From contig LNFC01000019.1 of the NCBI GenBank assembly GCA_001464545.1, forward strand, positions 124,001-188,000: 64,000 bases of DNA. The letters are read 5' to 3'. The stretch is from Acidobacteria bacterium Ga0077551 (GTDB lineage Bacteria; Pseudomonadota; Alphaproteobacteria; Caulobacterales; Hyphomonadaceae). Made by a program: the position numbers and the translations under genes. Each line of letters begins with the position of its first letter. Position 1 is the first letter of the stretch. The notes below the pieces were generated by a model. That model worked only from the letters and a program-made list of their open reading frames with translations, searched no databases and was not told the origin of the DNA. Of the stretch, positions 40,997-50,514 are shown one piece after another.

Positions 40997-43714
40997 ATGG
41001 CTGAAGCGGCACGCAAGGGCGCAGAGCAAACCTGGGTCTATGCCTTCGGGGGCGGCACCGCGGACGGCGATGCCTCGATGAAGAACCTGCTGGGCGGCAA
41101 GGGCGCCAACCTCGCCGAAATGGCAAAGCTCGGCCTGCCGGTGCCTCCGGGTTTCACCATCTCTACCGCCGTGTGCGTCGCCTATTACCAGACCGGACGC
41201 GCTTACCCGGCCGGCCTAGAAGCCGAAGTGAACACCGCGCTGGAAAGCCTTGAGCGCCAGTCCGGCAAAGGTTTCGGCGATCCGGCCAACCCGCTGCTCG
41301 TCTCCGTGCGCTCCGGCGCGCGCGCCTCGATGCCGGGCATGATGGACACGGTGCTGAACCTCGGCCTCAACGAAGCCGTCGCCGAAGGCCTTGCGAGCCT
41401 CGCCGGAGACCGTTTCGCCTATGACAGCTATCGCCGCTTTATCCAGATGTATTCGAACGTCGTCCTCGGCCTCGGCCATGACGAGTTCGAGCATATCCTG
41501 GACGACTACAAGGAGCGCGAAGGCCTCGACCTCGACACCGACCTGACGGCGGACAACTGGAAACAGGTGATCGTGCGCTACAAGGCGGCGGTGCAGAAGG
41601 AACTCGGCCGTCCGTTCCCGGAAGATCCGCGCGAACAGCTCTGGGGCGCCATCTCGGCCGTGTTCAACAGCTGGATGAGCGACCGCGCCATCATCTACCG
41701 CAAGCTCAACGACATTCCGGAAGACTGGGGCACCGCCGTCAACGTGCAGGCCATGGTGTTCGGCAATCTCGGCGAGACTTCCGCCACCGGCGTTGCCTTC
41801 ACGCGCGATCCGTCGAACGGGCAGGCGATCTTCTACGGCGAATACCTGATCAACGCGCAAGGCGAAGACGTGGTCGCGGGCATCCGCACGCCCGCGCCGA
41901 TCTCGCGCGAACGCGCCGCCACGCTCGGCTCCGGCGACAAGCCGCTCGAGGACGCGATGCCGGAAGTCTACAAGCAGCTGCGTGATGTCGCCGCCAAGCT
42001 TGAGCATCACTACAAGGACATGCAGGACATCGAGTTCACGGTCGAAGCCGGCCGCCTCTACATGCTGCAGACCCGCAACGGCAAACGCACCGCCGCCGCC
42101 GCCGTGAAGATCGCGGTCGACATGGTGCGCGAGAAGCTGATCTCGGAAAAGGAAGCGCTGCTGCGGCTCGACCCCGCGCAGCTCGACCAGCTCCTCCACC
42201 CGCGCATCCCGAGCGATGACGAAAACAAGAAAGCCGGCGGCAAGCCTTACGACGTGATCGTGAAGGGCCTGCCCGCCAGCCCCGGCGCAGCCGTCGGCAA
42301 GGTCGTGTTTGATTCCGACGAGGCGTTCCTGCTCGCCGCCAAGGGCGAGGATGTGATCCTGGTCCGCGTCGAGACGAGCCCGGATGACATCAAGGGCATG
42401 CATGCGGCCCGCGCCATCGTCACGGCCCGCGGCGGCATGACGAGCCACGCAGCCGTCGTCGCGCGCGGCATGGGCCGGCCCTGCGTCTGCGGCGCCAGCG
42501 ACCTCAAGATCGACACGGCACGCGGCGAGTTCAGCGTGCGCGGACGTGTGTTCAAGAAGGGCGACGTGGTCACCATCGATGGCGGCACCGGCCGCGTGAT
42601 GGCGGGCGCGATTGCGCTGATCAAGCCGGACCTGTCGGGCGATTTCGGCGAGCTGATGGGCTGGGCGGACAAGGTGCGCCGCCTCAAGGTGCGCGCCAAT
42701 GCGGAGACGCCGCTGGACACCCGCACCGCCGTCGAATTCGGCGCCGAGGGCGTCGGCCTTTGCCGCACCGAGCACATGTTCTTCGACGAGGAGCGCATCC
42801 CGGCAGTGCGTTCGATGATCCTGTCGAATGACGAGAAAGGCCGCCGCGAAGCGCTGGCAAAGCTCTTGCCGATGCAGCGCTCGGACTTCGAGGAAATCTT
42901 CCGCATCCTGGGCGACCGCCCGGCGACGATCCGCCTGCTCGATCCGCCCCTGCACGAATTCCTGCCGCATACGGACGAAGATATTGCCAACGTGGCAAAG
43001 GCCTCCGGCATCAATGCCGAGGAACTGCGCCGCCGCGCGCATGACCTCCACGAGAGCAATCCGATGCTCGGCCACCGCGGCTGCCGCCTCGGCATCACCT
43101 ATCCCGAAATCTACGAGATGCAGGCCCGCGCCATCTTCGAAGCGGCAGTGAACGTTGCCAAGGAAGGCAAGCTGAAGCCCGTGCCGGAAGTGATGATCCC
43201 GCTGGTGGCGACGCAGCGCGAGCTGTCGATCCTCAAGACGCTGGTCGATGAAACCGCGCAGAAGGTGTTCAAGGAAACGGGCACCGTGGTCGACTATACC
43301 GTCGGCACGATGATCGAGTTGCCGCGCGCCGCGCTTCAGGCGGGCGAGATCGCCCAGTCTGCCGCCTTCTTCTCATTCGGCACCAATGACCTGACGCAGA
43401 CGACCCTGGGCATCAGCCGCGATGATGCCGGGCGCTTCCTGCAAGTCTATTCCGAGAAGGGCATCTACGAGAAAGATCCCTTCGTCACGCTGGACCAGGA
43501 GGGCGTCGGCGAGCTGGTCAAAATGGCGGCCGAGCGCGGCCGGCGTACGCGCCCGGGTATCAAGCTTGGAATTTGCGGCGAGCATGGCGGCGACCCCGCC
43601 TCGGTGGAATTCTGTCACCGCGCAGGCCTCGATTACGTCTCCTGCTCGCCCTACCGGGTGCCTGTCGCCCGTCTTGCGGCGGCACAGGCAGCGCTCAAAG
43701 ACGGCGCCAAGTGA
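40997..43714 (+). CDS. ppdK: pyruvate, phosphate dikinase
   Basis: 905 residues. Interconverts pyruvate + ATP + Pi and PEP + AMP + PPi. The N-terminal ATP-grasp region has GGKGANLAEMAKLGLPVP; the phosphohistidine is near residue 484 in GGMTSHAAVVARG; the C-terminal PEP/pyruvate domain has FGTNDLTQTTLG and the catalytic Cys near 860 in GICGEHGGD. It allows gluconeogenic or anaplerotic carbon flow. GAAGGCG lies before the ATG. Confidence 0.97.
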   Translation: MAEAARKGAEQTWVYAFGGGTADGDASMKNLLGGKGANLAEMAKLGLPVPPGFTISTAVCVAYYQTGRAYPAGLEAEVNTALESLERQSGKGFGDPANPLLVSVRSGARASMPGMMDTVLNLGLNEAVAEGLASLAGDRFAYDSYRRFIQMYSNVVLGLGHDEFEHILDDYKEREGLDLDTDLTADNWKQVIVRYKAAVQKELGRPFPEDPREQLWGAISAVFNSWMSDRAIIYRKLNDIPEDWGTAVNVQAMVFGNLGETSATGVAFTRDPSNGQAIFYGEYLINAQGEDVVAGIRTPAPISRERAATLGSGDKPLEDAMPEVYKQLRDVAAKLEHHYKDMQDIEFTVEAGRLYMLQTRNGKRTAAAAVKIAVDMVREKLISEKEALLRLDPAQLDQLLHPRIPSDDENKKAGGKPYDVIVKGLPASPGAAVGKVVFDSDEAFLLAAKGEDVILVRVETSPDDIKGMHAARAIVTARGGMTSHAAVVARGMGRPCVCGASDLKIDTARGEFSVRGRVFKKGDVVTIDGGTGRVMAGAIALIKPDLSGDFGELMGWADKVRRLKVRANAETPLDTRTAVEFGAEGVGLCRTEHMFFDEERIPAVRSMILSNDEKGRREALAKLLPMQRSDFEEIFRILGDRPATIRLLDPPLHEFLPHTDEDIANVAKASGINAEELRRRAHDLHESNPMLGHRGCRLGITYPEIYEMQARAIFEAAVNVAKEGKLKPVPEVMIPLVATQRELSILKTLVDETAQKVFKETGTVVDYTVGTMIELPRAALQAGEIAQSAAFFSFGTNDLTQTTLGISRDDAGRFLQVYSEKGIYEKDPFVTLDQEGVGELVKMAAERGRRTRPGIKLGICGEHGGDPASVEFCHRAGLDYVSCSPYRVPVARLAAAQAALKDGAK

Positions 43715-44067
43715 CCCCAAACGCCGGAATCCGCTGACGCTTGAGTGTTGTATTGCAGCAACACCGACCCCCTGCCAGAATCGTGAAGGTTGAGTGCCGG
43801 AAGGCCTTAAAACCTTTACGTTTCAGGTGGTTACCTGAACTTTCCTTGAAATTGCATCAACGGGCGTCTTCAACGACCGGATGACCGTTTCGATTTTGTA
43901 ACTCAGGAGGTTGGCTGAATTATTGCTAGATACTCCCGGGTGGGCCAAGTCCCCTCATGCCCGACGGGCGTGGAGGGACGCGTTCGGTCCTCAGACAATG
44001 CGTACAACCCTGGAAGCCCGGGTTCAAAGCGGAACGATAACCGCTGTCCGGGTAAAGAGGATCGGTG
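43715..44067. other. 353-bp intergenic region between ppdK and the cell-wall hydrolase, no gene
   Basis: I see no gene of its own here; a small open frame overlapping the hydrolase start looks random. Two GAATC sites (43727-43731 and 43778-43782) and a perfect 7-bp inverted repeat TTCAGGT-GGTT-ACCTGAA (43821-43838) are present. A GTGTTG...CAACAC hairpin follows ppdK at about 43746-43765. The hydrolase likely has a long leader or a promoter controlled by GANTC methylation. Confidence 0.5.
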
Positions 44068-45246
44068 ATGTTAAGGTTTCTTCAACCAAGCCAGATGACT
44101 CTGGCCTCCCTCAATGAGCTGCAAAACAAGCTCAAACGGTGGTGGCTAGGTATGACGGATCAGGAACAACGCGAAGTGTTCATCCGTGGCGGGATGATTG
44201 CCGTCTGCGCTGTGACCGCGACCGTTTCGCTTCCGGTGATTTCGAGCCAGCAGGTGAGCCTCCGGGCCGAGGCCGAGTACCGCGCCGAAGCCGAACGCTT
44301 CGCGATGTATCAGGATGCCGGCCTTGCCGTGCGCACCGATGCGCACACGCCAGCCTTGCTCGACACGCCCTGGCTGCGCACGGTCGAATACACGCTGAAG
44401 CGCGACCCCGATTCCTCGATGAGCCGCTACGCGATGCGCGACCGTGACGGTGCCGCGCTGCTGACGCTCGCCTCGTTCCGCGCCGAAGAAGTGCAGCGCG
44501 CTGAAACCATCGATTCCGAACTGATGTGCATGGCGCAGGCTGTGTACTACGAGTCTGCCCGCGAGCCGCTGGAAGGCCAGCTGGCTGTGGCTGAAGTCAT
44601 CGCCAACCGGATGCAGGACCACCGCTATCCGGACACGGCTTGCAGCGTGGTGTTCCAGGGCGCGACCCGCACGACCGGTTGCCAGTTCACCTTCACCTGT
44701 GACGGCGCCCTCCAGACCAAGCCGAAGGGCGAGAACTGGGAACGCGCGAAGCGTATCGCGGCGCACGTCCTGATGAACCTCAATGAGGAACGCACCGGCG
44801 GCGCCACGCACTATCACGCCACCTACGTCGATCCGATCTGGAACTCGGGCCTGATCCAGACCAACAAGGTTGGCCTGCACATCTTCTACCGCTTCCCGCG
44901 CGGCGCCGAATGGGCGAGCGTGGAGCGCAACTTCCAGGCCCGCAAGGACTCGGTTGCCCTGCAACTCGCAGCGCTTGACGCCGGCACGGTCGGCGCGGAC
45001 GCGGCGGATGAAAGCCTTCTGTTCACGGATGGCGCCTCTGCGGGTGACGACGAGTACTACACGATCACGCCGACCACGGCGCCGGCCGCTGTCTCGACCT
45101 CGACGCGCACGATTTCCTCGGGCACCCCGCGCCTGATGAGCCTTCAGGCCGTTCCCGCCGAAGAGACCGAAGCGGCAGCAGACCCGGTCGCGGAATACAC
45201 CGCGCGTCAGGTCACCGCCGTGACGTCGCCGGACACCGCGCTCTAG
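44068..45246 (+). CDS. SleB-like cell wall hydrolase (Hydrolase_2) with membrane anchor
   Basis: 392 residues from ATG (a GTG sits immediately before it; AGAGG precedes). A single N-terminal hydrophobic segment (about 43-62, AVCAVTATVSLPVISS) anchors or exports it. The Hydrolase_2/SleB-type core spans about 150-280: CMAQAVYYESAREPLEGQ holds the catalytic Glu and ANRMQDHRYPDTACSVV and ATHYHATYVDPIW follow. Such enzymes cleave glycan strands of murein. The C-terminal 100 residues are Ala/Thr/Ser-rich linker. It ends at a strong terminator. Confidence 0.85.
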   Translation: MLRFLQPSQMTLASLNELQNKLKRWWLGMTDQEQREVFIRGGMIAVCAVTATVSLPVISSQQVSLRAEAEYRAEAERFAMYQDAGLAVRTDAHTPALLDTPWLRTVEYTLKRDPDSSMSRYAMRDRDGAALLTLASFRAEEVQRAETIDSELMCMAQAVYYESAREPLEGQLAVAEVIANRMQDHRYPDTACSVVFQGATRTTGCQFTFTCDGALQTKPKGENWERAKRIAAHVLMNLNEERTGGATHYHATYVDPIWNSGLIQTNKVGLHIFYRFPRGAEWASVERNFQARKDSVALQLAALDAGTVGADAADESLLFTDGASAGDDEYYTITPTTAPAAVSTSTRTISSGTPRLMSLQAVPAEETEAAADPVAEYTARQVTAVTSPDTAL

Positions 45247-45268
45247 GTCGCTCACGCATCACAATTGC

Positions 45269-45300
45269 AAAGGCCGCCGGTGTTCCCACCGGCGGCCTTT
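45269..45300. terminator. bidirectional rho-independent terminator
   Basis: A perfect 14-bp stem (AAAGGCCGCCGGTG and complement) around TTCC, with T residues on the plus side. It lies between the convergent hydrolase and SDR genes. Confidence 0.9.
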
Positions 45301-45319
45301 TCGCTTCACGACTGAAAAA

Positions 45320-46129
45320 CTAGTCACGCGGCGGAACGCGCGCCTTGATCTGCTTGCGCACGAGGCCGGGGAGCCAGCGCGTCATGAAGCGCGCGCGCTC
45401 GGCCTCGCCGCCGACCATGACCTGGATGTCATCGCCGTGCGCCGCTTCCCAGGCCTTCTCGGCGGCCATCGAGACCGGGTAGATCGTCGCGCCGTTCGCT
45501 TTCATCTGGTCGGACATCTTTTCGTTCGAGCCTTCCTTGGCGCCCATGTCGAGGATCGGCGTATCGACGAACCAGGGCATTAGGCTGGTGACGCGGATGC
45601 CGAGGTCGCGGAACTCTGCATCCAGCGCTTCGGACAGTCCGCGTACGGCCCATTTGGAGGCAGAGTAGACCGCCAGCTGCGGCGCCCCGACGATGCCGGC
45701 CGTGGAGGCGGTGTTGACGATCCGCGCGTCTTGCGTAGATTTTAGCAAAGGCAAGGCGGCGTAAACACCGTTGATCACGCCCTTGACGTTAATGTCGATG
45801 ACGAGGTCGGAGTCTTCAGCAGGCACGTCCTCGAACCAGCCATGACGGCCGATCCCGGCATTGTTGAACAGCACGTCCATCTTCCCGCCGGTCGCGGCGC
45901 TGAAGCCTTCCATCGCGGCGGCCCAGTCGGCGCGCTTGGTGACATCCAGTTTCGCGGCGTGGCAATTGCCGGCGCCGAGTTCGGCTGCAACGGCTTTCAG
46001 GCCCATCTCGTTGACGTCATACAGGCCGCAGAACCATCCGCGCTTCGAGAAATAGCGCGCGGTCTCGGCCCCGATTCCGGAGGCGGCGCCCGTAATGAAA
46101 ATGCTCTTGCGGCCGTTTGCGGCGGTCAT
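45320..46129 (-). CDS. short-chain dehydrogenase/reductase
   Basis: 269 residues from the ATG at 46129. Classical SDR: cofactor loop TGAASGIGAE, NNAG motif and catalytic YSASKWAVRG with a serine upstream (NTAS). It oxidises or reduces an unknown alcohol or carbonyl substrate. The C-terminal region (QVMVGGEAERARFMTRW) resembles SDRs annotated with fatty acid or sterol metabolism. It is 49 bp after nadC on the same strand and may be cotranscribed with the NAD operon. Confidence 0.85.
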   Translation of the reverse strand: MTAANGRKSIFITGAASGIGAETARYFSKRGWFCGLYDVNEMGLKAVAAELGAGNCHAAKLDVTKRADWAAAMEGFSAATGGKMDVLFNNAGIGRHGWFEDVPAEDSDLVIDINVKGVINGVYAALPLLKSTQDARIVNTASTAGIVGAPQLAVYSASKWAVRGLSEALDAEFRDLGIRVTSLMPWFVDTPILDMGAKEGSNEKMSDQMKANGATIYPVSMAAEKAWEAAHGDDIQVMVGGEAERARFMTRWLPGLVRKQIKARVPPRD

Positions 46130-46178
46130 GCTGACGTCTCCCAATCCCCTGCGCCGGGCTGGCGCGCGGGATCGACTG

Positions 46179-47036
46179 TCAGACGACATCCAGCCCGAGG
46201 TCAAGGTTCGGTGCGGAATGGGTCAGCGCGCCGGAGGAAATGAAGTCGACACCGGTCTCTGCGATTGCCGCAACGGAAGAGAGCGTGACGCCGCCGGAGG
46301 CCTCCAGCGGAACACGGCCGCCTGTCAGCGCCACGGCTTCGCGCAGCGTATCGAGGTTCATGTTGTCGAGCAGGATGGCATGCGGCCCGTGCTTCAGCGC
46401 TTCCTCGAGCTGGGCGAGCGTGTCGACCTCGATCTCGATCATCCGCAGGTGCCCGGCATAGGCCTTGGCACGCGTCAGGGCGTCGGCAATCGAGCCATTG
46501 CAGGCCGCAATGTGATTGTCCTTGATCAGGATCGCGTCATCAAGACCGTAGCGGTGCGACGTGCCACCGCCGCATCGCACGGCGCGCTTCTCCAGCGCGC
46601 GGTGACCCGGCGTCGTCTTCCGCGTACAGACGATACGCGCCTTGGTATGCGCGACCGCATCAACATACTGACGCGTCAAGCTCGCAACGCCGGACAGGCG
46701 GCCGAGGAAATTCAGCATCGTGCGTTCCGCGATCAGGATGGACCGCGCCGCGCCGGAAAGTTCGGCGATCACATCGCCGGGCGCCAGCGCAGCGCCGTCG
46801 GCTTTCTTCACCGTGAGGCGCACGTCCGCATCGATCAGGCGCAGCGCGTAGGCGGCCGCGTCGAGGCCCGCGAGAACCCCCGGTTTGCGCGCGGCGATCA
46901 CGGCGCGCATCTGCGTGCCCGCGGGAATGGTCGCATCAGTGGTCAGATCACCGGCGCGCCCCAGGTCTTCGGTGAGCGCAAGGCGCACGATCGGGTCAAG
47001 GATGACCGCGGGCAGCGGCGGAATTTCGATTGTCAT
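46179..47036 (-). CDS. nadC: nicotinate-nucleotide diphosphorylase (carboxylating)
   Basis: 285 residues, NadC (quinolinate phosphoribosyltransferase). Key features: [19 protein letters not shown] near the N terminus, [33 protein letters not shown] and [16 protein letters not shown]. It converts quinolinate and PRPP to nicotinate mononucleotide. The ATG overlaps the nadB stop by 4 bp. Confidence 0.95.
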   Translation of the reverse strand: MTIEIPPLPAVILDPIVRLALTEDLGRAGDLTTDATIPAGTQMRAVIAARKPGVLAGLDAAAYALRLIDADVRLTVKKADGAALAPGDVIAELSGAARSILIAERTMLNFLGRLSGVASLTRQYVDAVAHTKARIVCTRKTTPGHRALEKRAVRCGGGTSHRYGLDDAILIKDNHIAACNGSIADALTRAKAYAGHLRMIEIEVDTLAQLEEALKHGPHAILLDNMNLDTLREAVALTGGRVPLEASGGVTLSSVAAIAETGVDFISSGALTHSAPNLDLGLDVV

Positions 47037-48595
47037 GGGGCCACGTGCTCAAGCGAAGGATGGGCAATGAACTGGCGCTGCGGCTTGCCCGTCTCGGGGA
47101 AGTCGCTGCGGAAATGACCACCTCGGCTTTCGGCGCGGGCGAGTGCGCCTTCGGCAATCAGGCGCGCCGCCGTTAGGGCCGGAGCGCCGGGCGCTTCAGG
47201 CTCGATCCGGGCGCAGAGGTCGAGCAGCTTGCGCAGGCCGGATGCCTCGCGCACCACGCCGCAATGCGCCGACATCGCTTCGCGCAGTTGCAGGAGGCGC
47301 TGATCTGTCAGTGCAGACGGAATGGTCGCTTCGCTGGCGGCCGGCGCATCCAGCGTCGCCGACATCAGCCGCCGCGAAATCCGTTCGGCAAAGACGACCG
47401 CTTCCAGCAGCGAGTTCGAGGCAAGCCGGTTGGCGCCGTGCGCGCCGGTGGAGGAACATTCTCCGCATACGGAAAGGCCCGCCAGGGTGGAGCGTCCCCA
47501 GAGGTCCGAAACGATGCCGCCCATGTGGTAGTGCGCGGCCGGCGCAACCGGAATGCGGTCCGTGCGCGGGTCGATGCCCGCGCTCATGCAGGCGCCGAAC
47601 ACGGTCGGGAAATGATCCGGGAAATGCGCGCCCACGGCCTTGCGGCAATCGAGGAAAGCGCCGCGCCCCGCCATCCGCTCGGCATGGATCGCGCGGGCGA
47701 CCTCGTCGCGCGGAGCAAGCTCCGCCAGCGGATGATAGTCGGCCATGAAGGCGCGGCCATCGGCGTTGTGCAGCGTGGCGCCTTCTCCGCGCAGCGCTTC
47801 GGTCGCAAGCGGCGCGGGGTCGCGGCCGATGTCGATGCCGGTCGGGTGGAACTGTACGAATTCGAGGTCGGCGAGCAGGGCGCCCGCCGTGTAAGCCATC
47901 GCGATGGCGTCGCCCTGGGCTTCGCGCGGATTGGTGGTCACCTTGAACAGCCCGCCGGAGCCGCCGGTGCATAGGGCCGTCGCTCGCGCCGTACGGGGCG
48001 TAAGCCGGCCTGAGGCGTCGCGCAGCACCACGCCGGCGACGCGCCCGTTGGCATCCTGCAACAACGAGACGGCGCGGGCGCCTTCGATCAGTTCGATGCT
48101 GGGCGTCGCCTGCACGGCGGCCACCAGCGCGTCCATGATCGCCTTGCCCGCAAGGTCGCCGGAGACACGAGCGACGCGCGGATGCGAGTGCGCCGCTTCG
48201 AGCGACAGCGCCAGCGCGCCGTCCGGCGTGCGGTCGAACGGCACGCCGAGCGCCAGCAGGTCGCGCACGCGGGCCGGGCCATCCTCGGCGATCAGCCGGG
48301 CGAGGACAGGGTCCACGAGGCCCGCGCCGGCGGCGACGGTATCGGCGGCATGCTGCGCGGGGCTGTCGAGCGGGTCGAGCGCGGCGGCGAGACCGCCCTG
48401 CGCCCAGGCGGACGAGGCCGCCTGGCCCAGCAGCGACGGCGAAATGACGAGGCAATGGCGCGGCGCCAGTTTCAGCGCAAGGAACAGCCCCGCGAGCCCC
48501 GCGCCCACAATGAGCACATCGACGCTCGCGCCGGCCTCGGCGCGCACCCGGTGATCTGCCCCCTCGAACATCGGCGTATCAGGAGATCCCGTCAT
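47033..48595 (-). CDS. nadB: L-aspartate oxidase
   Basis: 520 residues. FAD-binding start [19 protein letters not shown], then [13 protein letters not shown], and the active-site region [20 protein letters not shown]. NadB oxidises aspartate to iminoaspartate, which NadA condenses with dihydroxyacetone phosphate. The start used gives a 17-bp overlap with the upstream gene; a start at 48571 just after that gene's stop is possible as well. Confidence 0.95.
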   Translation of the reverse strand: MTGSPDTPMFEGADHRVRAEAGASVDVLIVGAGLAGLFLALKLAPRHCLVISPSLLGQAASSAWAQGGLAAALDPLDSPAQHAADTVAAGAGLVDPVLARLIAEDGPARVRDLLALGVPFDRTPDGALALSLEAAHSHPRVARVSGDLAGKAIMDALVAAVQATPSIELIEGARAVSLLQDANGRVAGVVLRDASGRLTPRTARATALCTGGSGGLFKVTTNPREAQGDAIAMAYTAGALLADLEFVQFHPTGIDIGRDPAPLATEALRGEGATLHNADGRAFMADYHPLAELAPRDEVARAIHAERMAGRGAFLDCRKAVGAHFPDHFPTVFGACMSAGIDPRTDRIPVAPAAHYHMGGIVSDLWGRSTLAGLSVCGECSSTGAHGANRLASNSLLEAVVFAERISRRLMSATLDAPAASEATIPSALTDQRLLQLREAMSAHCGVVREASGLRKLLDLCARIEPEAPGAPALTAARLIAEGALARAESRGGHFRSDFPETGKPQRQFIAHPSLEHVAP

Positions 48596-49049
48596 TGGCG
48601 CGGCGGAATTCGACCGGCGCGGTGACGGCGGAGACCAGCGCGCCGAACATGCGCTCATGGCTCTGGATCGTCAGGGTGAAATTGTCCGGCACATAGAGCA
48701 TGTCCGGCGCCTTGGTCTCGATCATTTCCTCGATGGTCGAGCGCACCGAGACCTGGTTGCCGAACCGGCGGGCCTCGCAGGACTGGCGCACGACGGAGCG
48801 GCCCCACATCGTGCACATCTCCACGGCCGTGATCTCGCAGGTATAAAGGCCTTCGTCCGGGTGCGGAGAAAGGTTCATCGTGCCGGTCATCACACACTGG
48901 CCTTCGCGGTAGGGCTTGGTCTGGAAGCTCCAGTTGCCGAGCACGTCGGACTTGTCCGTCTCGCCCTTGCCCTTGACGGCGCCGGCCGGAAGTCCGGCGG
49001 CGAGTGCAATGAACATCAGGCCGAGAACCGGCCTCAGGTAGTTCGACAT
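48579..49049 (-). CDS. unknown secreted protein inside the NAD operon
   Basis: 156 residues. A signal peptide (about 1-24) is followed by a beta-rich domain with four cysteines (QCVM, YTCEI, MCTM, SCEA), pairs that could form disulfides. GNWSFQTKPYREGQCVM suggests a lipocalin-like or calycin barrel, but no family is assigned. AGGAGGCGTCC precedes the ATG. It lies between nadA and nadB, overlapping nadB, and would be coexpressed with NAD synthesis. An exported protein in this operon is unexpected. Confidence 0.6.
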   Translation of the reverse strand: MSNYLRPVLGLMFIALAAGLPAGAVKGKGETDKSDVLGNWSFQTKPYREGQCVMTGTMNLSPHPDEGLYTCEITAVEMCTMWGRSVVRQSCEARRFGNQVSVRSTIEEMIETKAPDMLYVPDNFTLTIQSHERMFGALVSAVTAPVEFRRANDGIS

Positions 49050-49127
49050 GGACGCCTCCTCGACTAGGGTCCGGTTGACTTCACGACTTCGGCCCGCGCT
49101 TGGCAAGCCGTCTCAATCATACGTTTG

Positions 49128-50270
49128 TCAGATCACCATCTCGAGTTCGAGCGGCACCTGACCGGTCTTGAAGGCGAGCGGGCGCGCCATTTTCGGCAGC
49201 GCCAGCATCGCGTCCAGCGCCGCTTTCGCCCGCACGCGCACATCTTCCGGGATCGTCACTTCATGCTGGCCAGTGACCAGGCAGTCATAGATATTCTCCA
49301 GCGTGATGCGCTTCATGTGCGGGCAAAGGTTGCACGGCCGGATGAAGTTCACGTTCGGGTTCTCGGCCGCCACATTGTCGCTCATCGAACATTCAGTCAG
49401 CAGCACGACCTTGTTCGGCTGGTTCTCGAAGACATAGTTCGAAATCGCGGAGGTCGAGCCGGCAAAGTCAGCCTCCTGCAGAACGTCCGGCGGGCATTCC
49501 GGGTGGGCCAGGATGATGACGCCGGGATGGGCTTCGCGCAGCTGGCGCACGTCCTCGCCGGAGAACTGCTCGTGCACTTCGCAGGCGCCCGGCCAGGTCA
49601 GCACGCGGATGCCGGTCTGGGCCGCAACGTTCTTCGCCAGGTACTGGTCCGGCACCAGGATCACCGTGTCGGTGTTCCATTCCTTCGCGACATGTTCGAC
49701 GACCTGCGCCGCGTTGGAGCTGGTGCAGGTGATGTGGCACTCGGCCTTCACGTCGGCGGTGCAGTTCACATAGGTGACGATGGGATAGTTTGGAAACTTC
49801 TGCTTGATCAGGCGCACATCGGCGCCCGTGATCGAGGCCGCGAGCGAGCAGCCGGCGCGGGTGTCCGGGATCAGCACGGTCTTGTCGGGGGCAAGAATCT
49901 TTGACGTTTCGGCCATGAAGTGCACGCCGGCCTGCACGATGATCGCCGCATCGGTGGCCGAAGCTTCGCGGGCGAGCTGCAGCGAGTCGCCGCGGAAATC
50001 GCCGACGAGGCTGAAGATGTCCGGCGTCATGTAATTGTGCGCGAGGATGACCGCATTCTTCGCCTTCTTCAGGCGGTTGATGCCGGCGACCAACGGGGCG
50101 ACCGCGGGCCATTCCATCGGCGTGACGAAATCGGCGACCAGCGGATACAGCGCGTCGGTTTCCGCCTTTACGGCGTCATCATAGACGAGGCCGCGCGCTT
50201 CAGCGGCCGATCGGCCGCGCAGGGGTGTGGGGGTGGGGCAGCCGGGACCGGAGTCGATGAGACGCGCCAT
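49128..50270 (-). CDS. nadA: quinolinate synthase A
   Basis: 380 residues from the ATG at 50270, behind GGAGGTTCTC. NadA uses a [4Fe-4S] cluster: candidate ligands lie in YVNCTADVKAECH, PGACEVHEQF and CNLCPHMKR. NAVILAHNYMTPDIF and AHPECPPDV are family motifs. It condenses iminoaspartate with dihydroxyacetone phosphate. It heads the operon nadA-unknown-nadB-nadC-SDR, downstream of a palindromic operator. Confidence 0.96.
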   Translation of the reverse strand: MARLIDSGPGCPTPTPLRGRSAAEARGLVYDDAVKAETDALYPLVADFVTPMEWPAVAPLVAGINRLKKAKNAVILAHNYMTPDIFSLVGDFRGDSLQLAREASATDAAIIVQAGVHFMAETSKILAPDKTVLIPDTRAGCSLAASITGADVRLIKQKFPNYPIVTYVNCTADVKAECHITCTSSNAAQVVEHVAKEWNTDTVILVPDQYLAKNVAAQTGIRVLTWPGACEVHEQFSGEDVRQLREAHPGVIILAHPECPPDVLQEADFAGSTSAISNYVFENQPNKVVLLTECSMSDNVAAENPNVNFIRPCNLCPHMKRITLENIYDCLVTGQHEVTIPEDVRVRAKAALDAMLALPKMARPLAFKTGQVPLELEMVI

Positions 50271-50292
50271 GAGAACCTCCTTCACCGAGCCG

Positions 50293-50334
50293 TTATGCTC
50301 GATTTGAGTATAAGTTAGGCCTGATGATCCGCAA
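50293..50334 (-). promoter_or_regulatory. nadA promoter with palindromic operator over the -10
   Basis: TTATGCTC (50293-50300), 5 bp, then GAGTATAA (50306-50313): arms match at 7 of 8 pairs. On the minus strand the right arm contains the -10 TATACT (50312-50307), and TTGCGG (50334-50329) lies 16 bp upstream as -35. A repressor such as NadQ or NrtR, known to control nad genes in alphaproteobacteria, could bind here. The regulator gene is not in the window. Confidence 0.65.
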
Positions 50335-50514
50335 TTCAAGGGCCAGCCAAGATCGCTCGCGGAAATCAGGGCTCGTTTGTGACAGCGAGATTGCTTTTGC
50401 GCACTCTGAGCAAAAGGCAAGTTAGCGCAGAACCAGCCTTCAGGCAAGGTAGCGCCACCTTTTGGCCATGATTGGCAGCGGAAAGGGCGTCCCGCCGCAA
50501 AACCAAATTTGGCG

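Noticed and set aside
41216-43075. 619-codon open frame on the minus strand inside ppdK
   Set aside because: It is the complement of a well supported pyruvate phosphate dikinase; the translation is compositionally biased and matches no family.
44010-44045. Sequence with GGTTCAAA resembling a tRNA T-loop
   Set aside because: Flanking bases do not pair as a T-stem and no acceptor, D or anticodon stem can be drawn.
43911-44117. 68-codon open frame beginning with TTG before the cell-wall hydrolase
   Set aside because: It overlaps the hydrolase start by 50 bp in another frame, has no clear ribosome binding site and no recognisable domain.
50503-50512. CCAAATTTGG palindrome just after the orphan membrane gene
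   Set aside because: Short and AT-centred with no further structure or T tract; not a convincing terminator or operator.
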